From Scilla litardierei (taxonomy: Eukaryota; Streptophyta; Magnoliopsida; Asparagales; Asparagaceae): a DNA stretch of 64,000 nucleotides. The position numbers and the translations under genes are program-made. The notes under the pieces were generated by a model. The model did not search any database and had not been told where the DNA came from. It saw nothing but the letters and a program-made list of their open reading frames with translations. Position 1 is the first letter of the stretch, and each line of letters starts with the position of its first letter. This document shows positions 54,237-64,000 of the stretch, in pieces. The stretch covers positions 99,591,128 through 99,655,127 of the forward strand of contig CM061133.1 of the NCBI GenBank assembly GCA_030789695.1, in the 5' to 3' direction.

Positions 54237-55763
54237 TTGTTGCAATCTAGGTTTTATGCTAATATTATTAATCTGTTAGCACTTTAAATATCTGATTTTT
54301 AATCATCAGAAAATCATATTTCCATAAATCACTTGATACATGGATTAGTCGACTAGTAGTCAACTACTAGTCGACTAATTTGTGGACTAGTTGACTATCC
54401 CGTAAAGGCTAGTAGACTAATCCACCATCAGGAGATTTGGGTAACTTGCAGATTGTAGATTAGTCGACTAGCATCTGATGACTAGTCGACTAATCCATCA
54501 ACAAGTAACGGTTTGATGATTTGAAATTTCTATTTTTTAATTGAAGATTATTCTTGATGTGTTATTTGATAACATGGATTAAATTGTTTAATCATGATTA
54601 ATATTCAGAGATGATAATTTTAAACGAAGTTTAAAAATTGTTTTAAAATTCTTTTAAAATGCTTTTATAATAGGATCATGTGGATGTTGGCTATAATATG
54701 AGTATAGGCTAAATAATTATGAGGATCATGCAACCGCACTGGATAGTATTCTAACCTAATGGTGTAGGACGTTGCCCCGTGGTCCAAGTAATTATTTAGC
54801 GATTTTATTTATATATGCTTGCAGGGTTGCTTACTAAATTAAATAAAATTGCTTGTTGTGTTGTTGCTCGCAAAATATAGTTTGTTTACGAATTATTTGT
54901 TCATGAAACATATTTTGAACCAAAATCTAATTAATCCATTTAATTAGTAGATGTAAATCCAAGGAAGATGGAACTACTAAGGTTATGAATATTTTTATTA
55001 GATTTGAAGTTCAATTAATCACATTGATGTTTAACTAAGAAAGGTGAGTTTGGGCAAGGTTCTTGTAATTAAGGAACGTAGACTTGGTGATTCAACCCAC
55101 GAAAAACAGACCTTCTCAGATGGTGTCGGCCTGTCCAAATGACCAGTTCAAATTCTCTTATCCAACTAAATTGCATGACTTAGTTCTTCCAACTATATCA
55201 AGTTTATTACGTTCAAAATCCTTTTAAGGATTATCCGTAGCCCTCCATCGTTTCAAAGATGTAGAGTACTTATATTATGTTGACGAATGTCAAATCTTAG
55301 TTTTTCAATCCAAGGTGATGCATCTTTGTAACCATAAAATGGATTCAGGGATGTGAGGATGCGCCTTGTTGACGAAGGTCAAAGGCACATTGCTTACATT
55401 CTACTGAATACGAAAAGATGTGAAAGACTAGACTAGACTTTATGATGTGTTGATAAAGGTCAAGGTCATACAGGGCAAGGGGCAAAAACCATAATTGAGA
55501 GTTGCAAAGTGTTGCAATTGATAAAAAGTTTGTTTACAAACTATGTAGTGCGATAACTTATTGACGAAGGTCAAGTTTGTCAAATTCAAGATAGTTGGAT
55601 CTCAATTCACACTAAGAAATTATATGATAATTTTCGTCTATCTTTTGGGTTGAATATATTCGCGAAAATTAGTTGGAGAAATAATTAGATGACAACTAAT
55701 CTAATTAATTTAAGAACATTTGCTTCATTATTGTTACTCTTTTAAAATTCTTTCGCAGCATTA
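54237..55763 (+). other. 1.5-kb untranslated leader of the copia element
   Basis: Non-coding stretch between primer site and gag. 54344-54490 holds GTCGAC-type palindromes at 54348, 54370, 54390, 54412, 54463 and 54485, including a perfect inverted repeat with 17-bp arms (54344-54360 and 54363-54379). At 55279, 55368, 55449 and 55560 a TTGACGAAGGTCAA-like inverted motif recurs irregularly. Confidence 0.75.
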
Positions 55764-56940
55764 TGACTGGCTTGAAATTAATTTTTGACAAAAACAAATT
55801 CGCTGGACCCAACTATAAAGATTGGCTGAGAAACATAAAGATATAATTGACTTATGACAAAATTGCATTTTTGTTGGATGAATCACCCCCTAAGACCCCA
55901 ATAGATAACTCCTCGAATGAAGAAAAAAGCTTTACAAAATATGGACTCTCGATTATGAGATAGCCAAATGCATTGTGCTAGCATCCATGAAAATTGAGTT
56001 TCAATGAGGGAATAAAAATATGGACGTACGATCCATATTTCTTCATGTAAAGGAATTATATGAGCAATCTCGAATAGTTAGATTTGAGACCTCGAATAAA
56101 TTGTTTCATGCGAGGTTAGCGGCTGGGTCTTTAGTTCCAGATCATGTCCTCAAAATGATAAGCTACATCGAGGAACTTGCAGAGTTGTGGTGTACAATGG
56201 ACAATGAATTATATATTGATATAATCCATCAGTCCCTTCATGATACCTGCTCTTAGTTCATAATGAATTTTCATGTGAACAAATTGGATTGGACACTTCT
56301 AGAGCTTCTCAATATATTGAGGAAGGCTGAGAGCTCCATTTATGGAGAGAAGTTGATTATGCTTGACAATACTCCTTCTCCACCCAAGGCATCTGCCAAG
56401 GGTAAAAAGAAGAAGATTATCAAGCCTAAGGGTGGTGTCAGGAAGACAAAAGGGAAGACGGATGCATTGTCATCTAATGAATGCCATTACTGTCATAAGC
56501 AAGGCCATTGAAAGAGAAACTGTAAGGACTACTTGGAGTCTATAAATAAGAAGGAGCATGGTGATGCCTCATCTTCATGTGCATATGTTATTCAAAAACA
56601 TACTTTTCATTTCTCGTACTGCTTGGGTATTGGATACCGGGGCTGGCTCTCACATCTATAATTCTTTACAGGGATTGAGAAAAAGTAAGATGTTGAAGGA
56701 AGTGCAATGACACTACCAGTGGGGACTAGAGAAAATGTTGCTGCCATCGCCATAGGGAAATTCCACATTAGCTTGTTAGATGGAAAGATTTTATTACTAC
56801 GCAATTGCTACTATATACCGAGCATGATATGTAATATTGTAATTATATCCTTATTAGATAAGGAAGGATACAATTTCATAGTGAAGAATAATGTTATGAA
56901 CATTTTCAATAAAGGCATATCTATTGGCTTTGGTACTATA
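55764..56940 (+). pseudogene. Copia gag and protease, interrupted
   Basis: Gag begins at about 55764 (MTGLKLIFDKNKFAGPNYKD). It continues at 56020-56256 (MDVRSIFLHVKELYEQSR, HVLKMISYIEELAEL), then a Lys-rich basic stretch (56390-56460) and a knuckle CHYCHKQGH near 56485-56510 whose next codon is a stop. Protease follows, with VLDTGAGSHIYNSLQGLR near 56626-56680 and IPSMICNIVIISLLDKEGY at 56817-56873. The frame is cut at 56941 by an LTR-like sequence starting TGTTGAG. Several stops and shifts occur earlier. Integrase, reverse transcriptase and RNase H are missing. Confidence 0.9.
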
Positions 56941-57647
56941 TGTTGAGTATTGGACTTCTCCCTACCTGGTTTTGATGATGAGCAAACATAAATACTTGTG
57001 ACTAATCTACTCCATACAGTTAATTCATTGCCTAAGCTAATCATGAAGATCAATTGCAATGAATGACACTCAAAGATCAATCAAAGCTCAAAGAGTTGAA
57101 GATTGAGTGATCAAGATAAAGATAGGAGCTTCAAAGACTTCAGAATTTAAGAGCGACATACTTATTTATTAAGTGAAAAAAGGATCATATATATCTTCAG
57201 AATTTAAGAGTGACAGACTTATATATTAAAGAAAGATGAACTCATATCTTTTCTCTTGAATTTCTCAAAAATATGTTTGGATATGAAGAGCCAAAACTAA
57301 TAATAATAAATCATGAATACATTTTAATTTTAAGCCACAATGTGAACCTAACCAATAGTTAAAAATATTTAAATGATATATGCATAATTAACTTATTCTC
57401 ATTTGTGACCATAATTGCTTTGCCATGCCAATGCATAAGAAAATATACGCAATAGTGTTTCGGAATCAAAAGTAAATAATCTTTAGTCATTAGAATTAAA
57501 AAATAAGCAACTTATTGTAAATAGATTACCTAGTGAGACGATAAGATTGTAATCTATTCAAAGAGATTGTATTATATCCATGTTTGAACTCTCCCTTCCG
57601 CTATAAATAATGGCATGGGGTCTCTCGTAGGAGACACGTTCATAACA
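56941..57647 (+). repeat. Copia LTR-like sequence inserted in the protease frame
   Basis: Starts TGTTGAGTATTGG at the point where the protease frame ends. A TATA box (CTATAAATAA) lies at 57601, and CATAACA at 57641-57647 directly precedes AGTTATCAGCACG, a primer site type found in Ale/Retrofit-like copia elements. It could be one 707-bp LTR or the start of one and the end of another. A 61-bp direct duplication (CTTCAGAATTTAAGAG) begins near 57138 and 57199. Confidence 0.5.
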
Positions 57648-58868
57648 AGTTATCAGCACGTTCTCTCTGAGTTTCGAAGGCCCGTTCATTACGAAATCTA
57701 GGAAGCAGAAGTTCGATCCATCGTGCGTGGATGTCATCCACCCCTATGCGCTCTTCCTCAATATTTGAGGTTTATCGGAAAAAGATGCAACTCTTTTATC
57801 ATGATCGTGATGCCTATGATATAGATCTCACAACATTGAACTAGAAAAAATTGATTTTTATCATGAAAAAAATATTCTTTTTCCTAGATCTAAGACGACG
57901 GCTTTTTACCGCCAATCTTTAGGGGAGAATGGCTATTGCCAAACACCGCTCCGCCCCATTGTTTCCCCTAGTAGTGGTGGCACACCATCGTTCTCTGTTA
58001 GGTTTTGTTCATGACTTCGTTGTCAATAGTGGCACTATGATACTTGCTGTTTGTTCTTAAATATCTTGAAGAAGAAAGACGGCTTCCCTTGGTAAAGTTA
58101 GAACAATTGTTGAACATGATGTTGTATCATAATGTTCAATACGCTGTGTATGTCTGCGGCTATGATTGTTCGTTGGATATGTGATCCCGTTCTGGTAACT
58201 CGTGATCCTAGCTTTCTATCTTTAACGGTATCAGGTAGTTATGTTGATTGAATACTGTTAAAGATTTATTTGGTAATCTATATCTCTCGGTTATTCTGTT
58301 AAAGACGGTTAGAGAGATTTTTGCTCACATTATCTTCCGCAACGGGCTATTGAAGATTTGTGGGATCTCATGCTGTTAAGAGCTGCAGATTTTGTGGGTT
58401 GCCTAGCTGGAGCTGCATTGATTGGATACTTGCAGTTTGACACGCGGATTGAGGGGGGCGTGTGCTTTTAGGGTTCGGCAGCGGCGACAGCTAGGTTACA
58501 ACTTTTGGAAAAAAGTTCTGAGAAACTCCGGGAGGGAGGCCGACCTATCCACGTAGGATCAGGGGAGTTGATCTAGTCGGTGGTGCAAGGGGAGCTTGCA
58601 TGTAAGGGGAGCTTGCCGAGAATACTCCACGGGGTTGATGGTTATCACCCTTCACGGTTTTTATTTAGGGGGAGCATGTTCCTCCTAGTAGAACCGTGGT
58701 ATTAGAGTTTGTACTCTTTGATTATTTTAGTGGAGTATTCTGTTTTTCTGGGCGTGGCCCCGCAGATGTAGGTGTGCACACCGAACTGCGTTACCAAGTC
58801 TTGTGAGTCTCTGATTGACTTGTGGTGTTCTTTGAATTTGTGTTTTTATTACTGCGTACTGAGTTTCA
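57648..58868 (+). other. Leader of one copia element followed by the LTR end of the next
   Basis: No coding sequence found. 58868 (GAGTTTCA) precedes the primer-binding site TGGTATCAAAGC at 58871-58882, so the 3' end of this interval is U5 of the LTR belonging to the following gag. Its left border is unresolved. Confidence 0.5.
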
Positions 58869-58870
58869 AT

Positions 58871-58882
58871 TGGTATCAAAGC
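58871..58882 (+). promoter_or_regulatory. Primer-binding site upstream of the 59-kb copia gag
   Basis: TGGTATCAAAGC, 64 bases before the gag ATG at 58946. Confidence 0.8.
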
Positions 58883-58945
58883 AGGTTATCCATGTAACTT
58901 TGTCTTATCAAAGTGGGTGTGATTTTGTGTGTCAGTACACATATC

Positions 58946-59868
58946 ATGAATACGAAAGAAGGCGCCTCTGTTACACGTCCTTCTTTACTTACCGGATCAA
59001 ATTACACATACTGGAAGTCCCTTATGCAAGCTTTTATCAAGTCTCTAGATGAGAAAGCATGGGTCACCACGGTTGAAGGATGGAGCCCTCCGATTGAAGT
59101 TGACAAGGAAGGCAAGAAATACCTCAAACCAGTGAGAGATTTGGATCCAGATGAAGAGCGTGCGGCATTAGGAAACTCGAAGGCGGTGAATGCCATCTTC
59201 ACCGTAGTCGATGAGGAGCAGTTCAAGATGATATCCACATGTGAGCACGCAAAAGAAGCTTGGGACATTCTTCAAAACGTTCATGAGGGAACAAGTATAG
59301 TTAAGGCTTCTAAACTTCAAATGCTCGCGTCACAATTTGAAAATCTTAGAATGGATGAAAAATGAGACTGTGGCTGAATTTAATGGTAGATTAAGGGACA
59401 TAGCCAACCAGGCCTTTCAACTGGGCAAGAAATATTCTCAAAAGAAGTTGGTAGAGAAGACGCTGTGGTCTCCTCCCGAAAAGTTTTCTGCGAAAATTGC
59501 GGCTATTGAAGAAGCAAGAAATACTTCCACCATGAGACTGGATGAACTCATGGGTTCTCTGCAAACCTATGAGATGAATCTCAAGCAAAACAGAAGGGAG
59601 AAGGGGGTGGCATTAAAGGCAAAGGCAAGTGAAACGTTTAAATCAGATAATGAGTCGGAGCTTGATGACGACATTGCGTTGCTAACCAAGAATTTCAGTA
59701 GGATGAAGAAGAAGATTAGTAACAGAGGTCAGAACTTCAAACCTGCAAATAGGATGGTGCATTCAGGCCCTCCCGCTGTTGAAAAGACTACTAGCCGTCC
59801 TACCCAGAGGTATGATTCAAAAACCAAAGGAAAGGGAATCCAATTGTTGGATCCTGTCAAAACAGCGT
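58946..59868 (+). pseudogene. Copia gag (UBN2 type), frameshifted and truncated
   Basis: ATG at 58946 chosen because the next residues (MNTKEGASVTRPSLLTGSNY, then TYWKSLMQAFIKSLD) match the start of plant copia gag. The capsid domain continues through AVNAIFTVVDEEQFKMISTC and EAWDILQNVHEGTSIVKASK. Near 59350 a small indel moves the frame into 59337-59885 (NETVAEFNGRLRDIANQAFQ). An acidic-then-basic linker leads to KGKGIQ. A zinc knuckle is expected just after that, but an LTR begins at 59869 instead. Apart from the shift and the truncation the frame is clean, so this copy is fairly young. Confidence 0.9.
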
Positions 59869-60393
59869 TGTTAGGATCGAAATAAAGTAGAGACTTACGT
59901 TTGCGTATGCGGCACGGTAGTCTCTGAACTTTGCCCTCGGATTCGCCACAACGGTCGATACTTCGTCACGGAGGATCGAAGCAGAGTTTCACCGCCTAAA
60001 TCTCTAACTAGAAGAGGATTTTAATGGGAGGGAGAAGAAGAACATAAGGATGCCTTATGCAACCTTATGGCATGGAAAGTGTGAATGAATGCCTTACCCT
60101 TGGGTCCTATTTATAGGCTTTAGGGGTGGTTATTGTAGGAAATAATCAATTATAAGCTTATTATCCTATATTAGCACATTCATTTATCCTCTTCTTCATT
60201 CACTTATCAAGTGCCTTTATGCACTTATAAAGTGACTTTTTCCACTTATCGAGTGGCTTTTTCCACTCATCGAGTGGTCCTTTTCACACGAGAAAAGGTT
60301 CCCTTCGTGCACGCCTTCGTGCACGCGACATCTAAGGTCCGTATACCCTCATACATCCCCTCATGGGTGTATTCATGTCGTCCATATCCAACA
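59869..60393 (-). repeat. Copia 3' LTR, minus orientation, inserted in the gag above
   Basis: 525 bp, TGTTAGG to CCAACA. The next bases, TCTCCCACTTACACTTG, are a minus-strand polypurine tract, so the interior lies to the right. The minus-strand TATA box CCTATAAATAGG is near 60105-60117. Four 13-bp palindromes (CACTTATCGAGTG and variants) start at 60201, 60222, 60243 and 60264, exactly 21 bp apart, 85-170 bp upstream of it. Only 88 bp of interior (60394-60481) remain before the next LTR. Confidence 0.82.
60201..60276. repeat. 21-bp-phased palindrome array in U3
   Basis: CACTTATCAAGTG, CACTTATAAAGTG, CACTTATCGAGTG and CACTCATCGAGTG at identical 21-bp spacing, with GACTTTTTC/GCTTTTTC spacers. 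Confidence 0.95.
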
Positions 60394-61080
60394 TCTCCCA
60401 CTTACACTTGAGGGGATTGTAAGGAAACATCTTTTCCTTTAACTCTTCTGTTTGTCATACCGAGAAATAGGCCGTGTGACCTGTTGGGGTTTTGGCGGAC
60501 CCCCAGAGCTCGGATCCGTATCCGTCCTAAGTCGGACGGACCACGGAGGCACATAGGCGCAGCGGAAAAACAGAAATCTTAATTTCTACACTAGCTAAAC
60601 ATTTTAGCTAGGCTCTGGGGAGCCAGAACCCAGCCCGATCTATGCCGACTTGGAGTGGGTCTGACCACTCCAAGAAGGATCTACACTAAGCGACCAATTA
60701 AAATTACGCTAAAAAAACGCTTAACCACATACCCGGAATCTTGGCCCTGGAGCAGGCAAGATGTACCGCACCGTCTTGAGAAGCTCCTCGTAGCCGAGCC
60801 GCGTTGACCCGATCTCCCTGAGCCGCCTCGCACCCTCGCACCGATCCGCCCGAGCCGCTTTCGCCTCCGAGCCGATCACACGCGGTAGAAAGTTTCACTT
60901 GAGAAGAAACCCGCGTCTTAGACGTCCGGATCGGATCCAAACCCCTTTCGTAGTCGTGCTAGGACTACTCCAGAGAATAGGAAAGTAGAGAGAGAGATTT
61001 AGTCGCGGACCGAGCTTGCTCAATAATTTGGAGCTACCCGATCGTTGACTGGTGTGTGTTTCAACGAGGAGAGTGCACCC

Positions 61081-61092
61081 CTATTTATATAG
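61081..61092 (-). promoter_or_regulatory. TATA box of the 60482-63059 LTR
   Basis: CTATATAAATAG on the minus strand followed by GGGGTGCACTCTCC. It is the only good TATA box in the minus orientation that I found in this LTR. Confidence 0.6.
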
Positions 61093-61419
61093 GGAGTGAG
61101 CACTCACCCTCTTGTTGCGGGCAATGTGGGACAATCCTCATGAAGAGAAAAGCCAATTAAGCCATTTGGCTTAATTTCAATTTTTAAAGTTAGCCTTTCA
61201 CAAAGTCAAACTTTAACGAATTAATTCTCCTCACACACTAAACTTCAGACACCAAACAAGCTATCAATCAGAAGAGCTTGGAATGGTGAACGCGTAGGAA
61301 CTGACGGTGTCGAATTTTGACTTCGTTTGACCCCTCAAACAATTGCTCAAAGTTTAGCAATTTCTCAAAATTCGTAGCCGTCATTAGGGTTATTCAAAAA
61401 ACCCTAATTGACTTAAGTT

Positions 61420-61755
61420 GCGGGCGCGCCCGCTAGACTTAGCGGGCGCGCCCGCCCAAAGGGGAAAGGGCGGGCCACCCGCCCGCTGCAAGCAGCGGGC
61501 GGGCGCCCGCTGCTGCAGCGGGCCGTGCCCGCTGCACGCAGCGGGCGCTGGCCCGCTGCACAAGCGGGCGCGGGCCCGCTGTGCAGCGGGCTGCGCCCGC
61601 TTGCAGCGGGCGCTGGCCCGCTGCGTGCAGCGGGCCGTGCCCGCTGCATCAGCGGGCGCTGGCCCGCTGTGCAGCGGGCCACGCCCGCTAATGCAGCGGG
61701 CGCCCGCCCGCTGCACACAGCGGGTCACGCCCGCTGCTGCAGCGGGCCGCGCCCG
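61420..61755. repeat. GC-rich palindrome array (GCGGGC-N-GCCCGC)
   Basis: About 14 units, each a GCGGGC paired with a nearby GCCCGC and joined by TGCA-type linkers. Unit starts are 61420, 61442, 61495, 61518, 61541, 61564, 61586, 61606, 61630, 61652, 61674, 61696, 61720 and 61742. Apart from one 53-bp gap the steps are 20-24 bp, mostly 22-23. The array is almost pure G+C inside AT-rich DNA and very rich in CpG. Confidence 0.95.
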
Positions 61756-63059
61756 TTTTGCCCTTGCACATGGGCCTCTTGGCCCGGTGGGTCTAACCCA
61801 CTTCCCCTTGAACTCTTTCTGCGTTTCTGGGCTCGTTTGAGCTCCGATTTGGACACGGTTTGAACCTGTGTTTAGACCGAGACGATCCCGTCATCCAGGT
61901 AACCCTTTCCAACAAGTTTGTTCCTACAAAATTCGTCGTAACTAATTTACAACACGTTTAGTTAACGTTAGCATCTAATGCAACGTTGTGTCCCTATTGC
62001 TATTGCGACTAACTTTCACAACTCAACTTGTGAATATCATCAAATGATATTTCTCTCTATTCTATATTCCTATTACTAAGACACGAGTACTACTCGGTGT
62101 GAGACCCTACAGCCTGACCTTACTACAGGTTGGGGCTCGAAACCCCTAGACGACGGTCACTACGAGCAGTAGCTGTCGTCCCTGTTTCAGAGTCATCATA
62201 ACGTGATCGACCCTTTGACAAAAGTATCATAGGGTTTGCATTGGCTGTGTCAGTGATGAATTCCGTTAGATAAAATCCCTTCGTCAAGACTGTGTTTGAT
62301 GTTGGCCTAGGGTATGGTTTTCTGTCAACCCTATCAGACAACATTGGTCAGTATACAGCGGTCTTTATTGTATACACGTTGTACTACTTGCAACGTACCC
62401 CGGCCGAGGATTAACATAAAGACCGTACTGAGCCTATAACACTAACTTCCCTTTAATGGAAGTGACGAATCCCATCTTAGTCACTTACTCACCTTGAGAG
62501 CTTCAGGTGCAACCCAACCTAAGATCTTTCATCAGGACTGGTCCTCGAAGCTAGATCATGGGTCTAAGCTACACCGTCCGTTCACAGGTTTATACAGTTG
62601 ACTTCAGGTCTTAAGGATCAACTAACCTATCATCACCCTAGAGTTATTAAAGACAGATCATTAAAGTTAACCATTTAATAATTCTAACTTGGTCGTTCAG
62701 TGAACTCATTCTCTAATGAGCACCTGTGTCTCGTCTCCGACTTCGCCAAGTCGAATGACTATGAGATCATCATTACCCGAAGGCAAGACGAAGACACAGT
62801 GATCTATCCGATGTGTCGATATCCAGTTCTCGACACATCTATGATCACGAACCGTTTAAGACTTACGTTTCTATTCGGTCGCTTACTTACTCATAATCGA
62901 GATCTCATCTAGATATGTAAGGACCTAACTATAAGTCTATGGATATTTCTAAGTATATTAATACAAATGATTTTATACTTAGAGTAATACGTACCATGTA
63001 CGGTATGAACAAGACGCATAATCAAGATAAATTGCCTTATGGGCATATATCTTCCTACA

Positions 63060-64000
63060 TCTCCCACTTGCACTTAGGCTATTTATCTCGATATCTCATA
63101 CCGTTATAGCATATCAGTCACTTTGACATTTGATATGACAAACCTAAGAATGGTTCTACTAATAAGTATCTACAACGAATTTTAATGGATTGAAATTACA
63201 TCTCTTGATCACACAGGGTTGATCCTTTGGAAAAATGATCTGGATCAATTTTCCTAACCTTGTATAGCTAACAGTTAGCTTATACGATTTAGATGTGAGG
63301 TCTAACATTTTCGTAAGTCAGTTCTAGCTCACTCCACTTTATTGTGTCAATATGTCAAGTACATATTTGACACCCTAAGTCTCTATATATATGTGATTAA
63401 ATCAAAACAATTTTGACTTAATGATTTATATAGAAGATTCATTAAAGTGAAAAATCCTTTTTACTTAGTCCGGAAAAAAAAAAAAAACCGGAACTAAGTA
63501 TACTTACTTGCTCCCACTGACTTTGAGAATTACCTGGTTAAATTACTTCAACATAATAACTAAATCATATTTAGATTTATGTGCAAAAATAACCTTTTGG
63601 TAAGTGCCTTAGATGGAAAGTACAAGTGTCAGATTCGGTTTGACGAATGAGTCAAGTCAAGATCGTTTTAAGGAATCTTGACATTGACTCGTTCAATCAA
63701 AACGTTCTACACTGTACTTATTCCTTTAATCACATTTAGTATTAACTCTTTTAATAACTAAATGCAGATAATCAAGAATTAATCTTGATATGCGTATTAT
63801 TGTGATCGCACACAATTTATACGCTCCCCTGGAACTTACACTTAACTACTGATTGACTTCAGACATTTAGTCAGCTTCAAAATCAATATTATCGAAGCTA
63901 AACACCATTATTCGAAAATATACGCAACCATCACAGAAAAGCCACATCCACAGAATTTTTAAGCCAATTCAATTTCAATTGCAACAACCGAGACATCCAT
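63060..64000 (-). other. Interior of the minus-strand copia element, no coding sequence seen
   Basis: Begins with the polypurine tract complement and continues to the window end without recognisable protein. A hairpin-like CCGGAAAAAAAAAAAAACCGG lies near 63471-63491. Confidence 0.5.

Larger units (their letters stand above)
60482..63059 (-). repeat. Large copia 3' LTR, minus orientation
   Basis: 2,578 bp from TGTTGGGG to CTTCCTACA. To its right TCTCCCACTTGCACTTAGG is a minus-strand polypurine tract, and TGTAGGAAGATATATGCCC is the LTR start on the minus strand. The TATA box (minus CTATATAAATAG) is at 61081-61092. The GC-rich palindrome array at 61420-61755 lies about 330-670 bp upstream of it. 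The other LTR is beyond the window. ORFs across the array (61390-61863) are by-products of its composition. Confidence 0.75.

Noticed and set aside
61420..61755. CRISPR-like array of repeats
   Set aside because: Repeats are self-complementary and contiguous, there are no unique spacers and no cas genes, and the context is a plant LTR.
61390..61863. Overlapping ORFs of 100-140 residues on both strands, rich in Ala, Arg, Gly and Pro
   Set aside because: They follow from a GC-rich palindromic array that lacks stop codons in every frame; no family features and no start context.

Overview
The window is nuclear DNA of a flowering plant, probably one with a large, repeat-rich genome. The evidence is spliceosomal exons separated by kilobases of intron, plant-type LTR retrotransposons (Ty1/copia, Ty3/gypsy chromovirus, TRIM), hAT and Mutator-like DNA elements, MITEs and a tRNA-derived SINE. 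I cannot name the species. I see no bacterial, organellar, rRNA, tRNA-gene or CRISPR sequence. Nearly all longer reading frames are decayed transposon genes.

One host gene is recognisable. Four + strand exons (10669-10797, 17773-17835, 42235-42359, 50936-51128) splice in phase into the C-terminal 170 residues of a histidine-phosphatase (phosphoglycerate-mutase-like) protein ending at a TAG. The introns are 6,975, 24,399 and 8,576 bp and are swollen by nested insertions. The exon with the N-terminal RHG catalytic motif was not found and probably lies upstream of the window.

Layout. 1-2054: end of a copia element with its 3' LTR. 2113-4340: large gypsy LTR fragment. 4737-5493: hAT-like repeat around an orphan, stop-containing exon. 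5494-10668: unassigned, with a SINE. 11824-16850: gag-only copia element on the minus strand with two LTRs and a 5-bp target duplication. 18270-34290: a deeply nested block. It holds a minus gypsy relic split by a solo LTR (19456-21760), a plus gypsy relic split by a hAT transposon (22517-28144, itself carrying a copia LTR and a MITE), further MITEs, and a TRIM with a tandemly duplicated LTR. 34294-40191: complete-length but inactivated chromovirus on the minus strand. 42836-47280: gypsy LTR with gag-protease. 47375-48853: a minus-strand LTR. After the host gene's stop codon (51128) comes a pile of copia fragments: gag-protease at 55764-56940, gag at 58946-59868, and two minus-strand LTRs at 59869-60393 and 60482-63059.

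The most striking observation is shared by several unrelated copia LTRs. Each carries an array of short palindromes, different in sequence from family to family (CAGTCGACTG, ACTAGTCGACTAGT, CACTTATCGAGTG, GCGGGC..GCCCGC), at a pitch of about 19-24 bp, usually 21 or 22. The arrays lie upstream of the LTR TATA box, in U3, and once more in an untranslated leader. This looks like a convergent promoter architecture.
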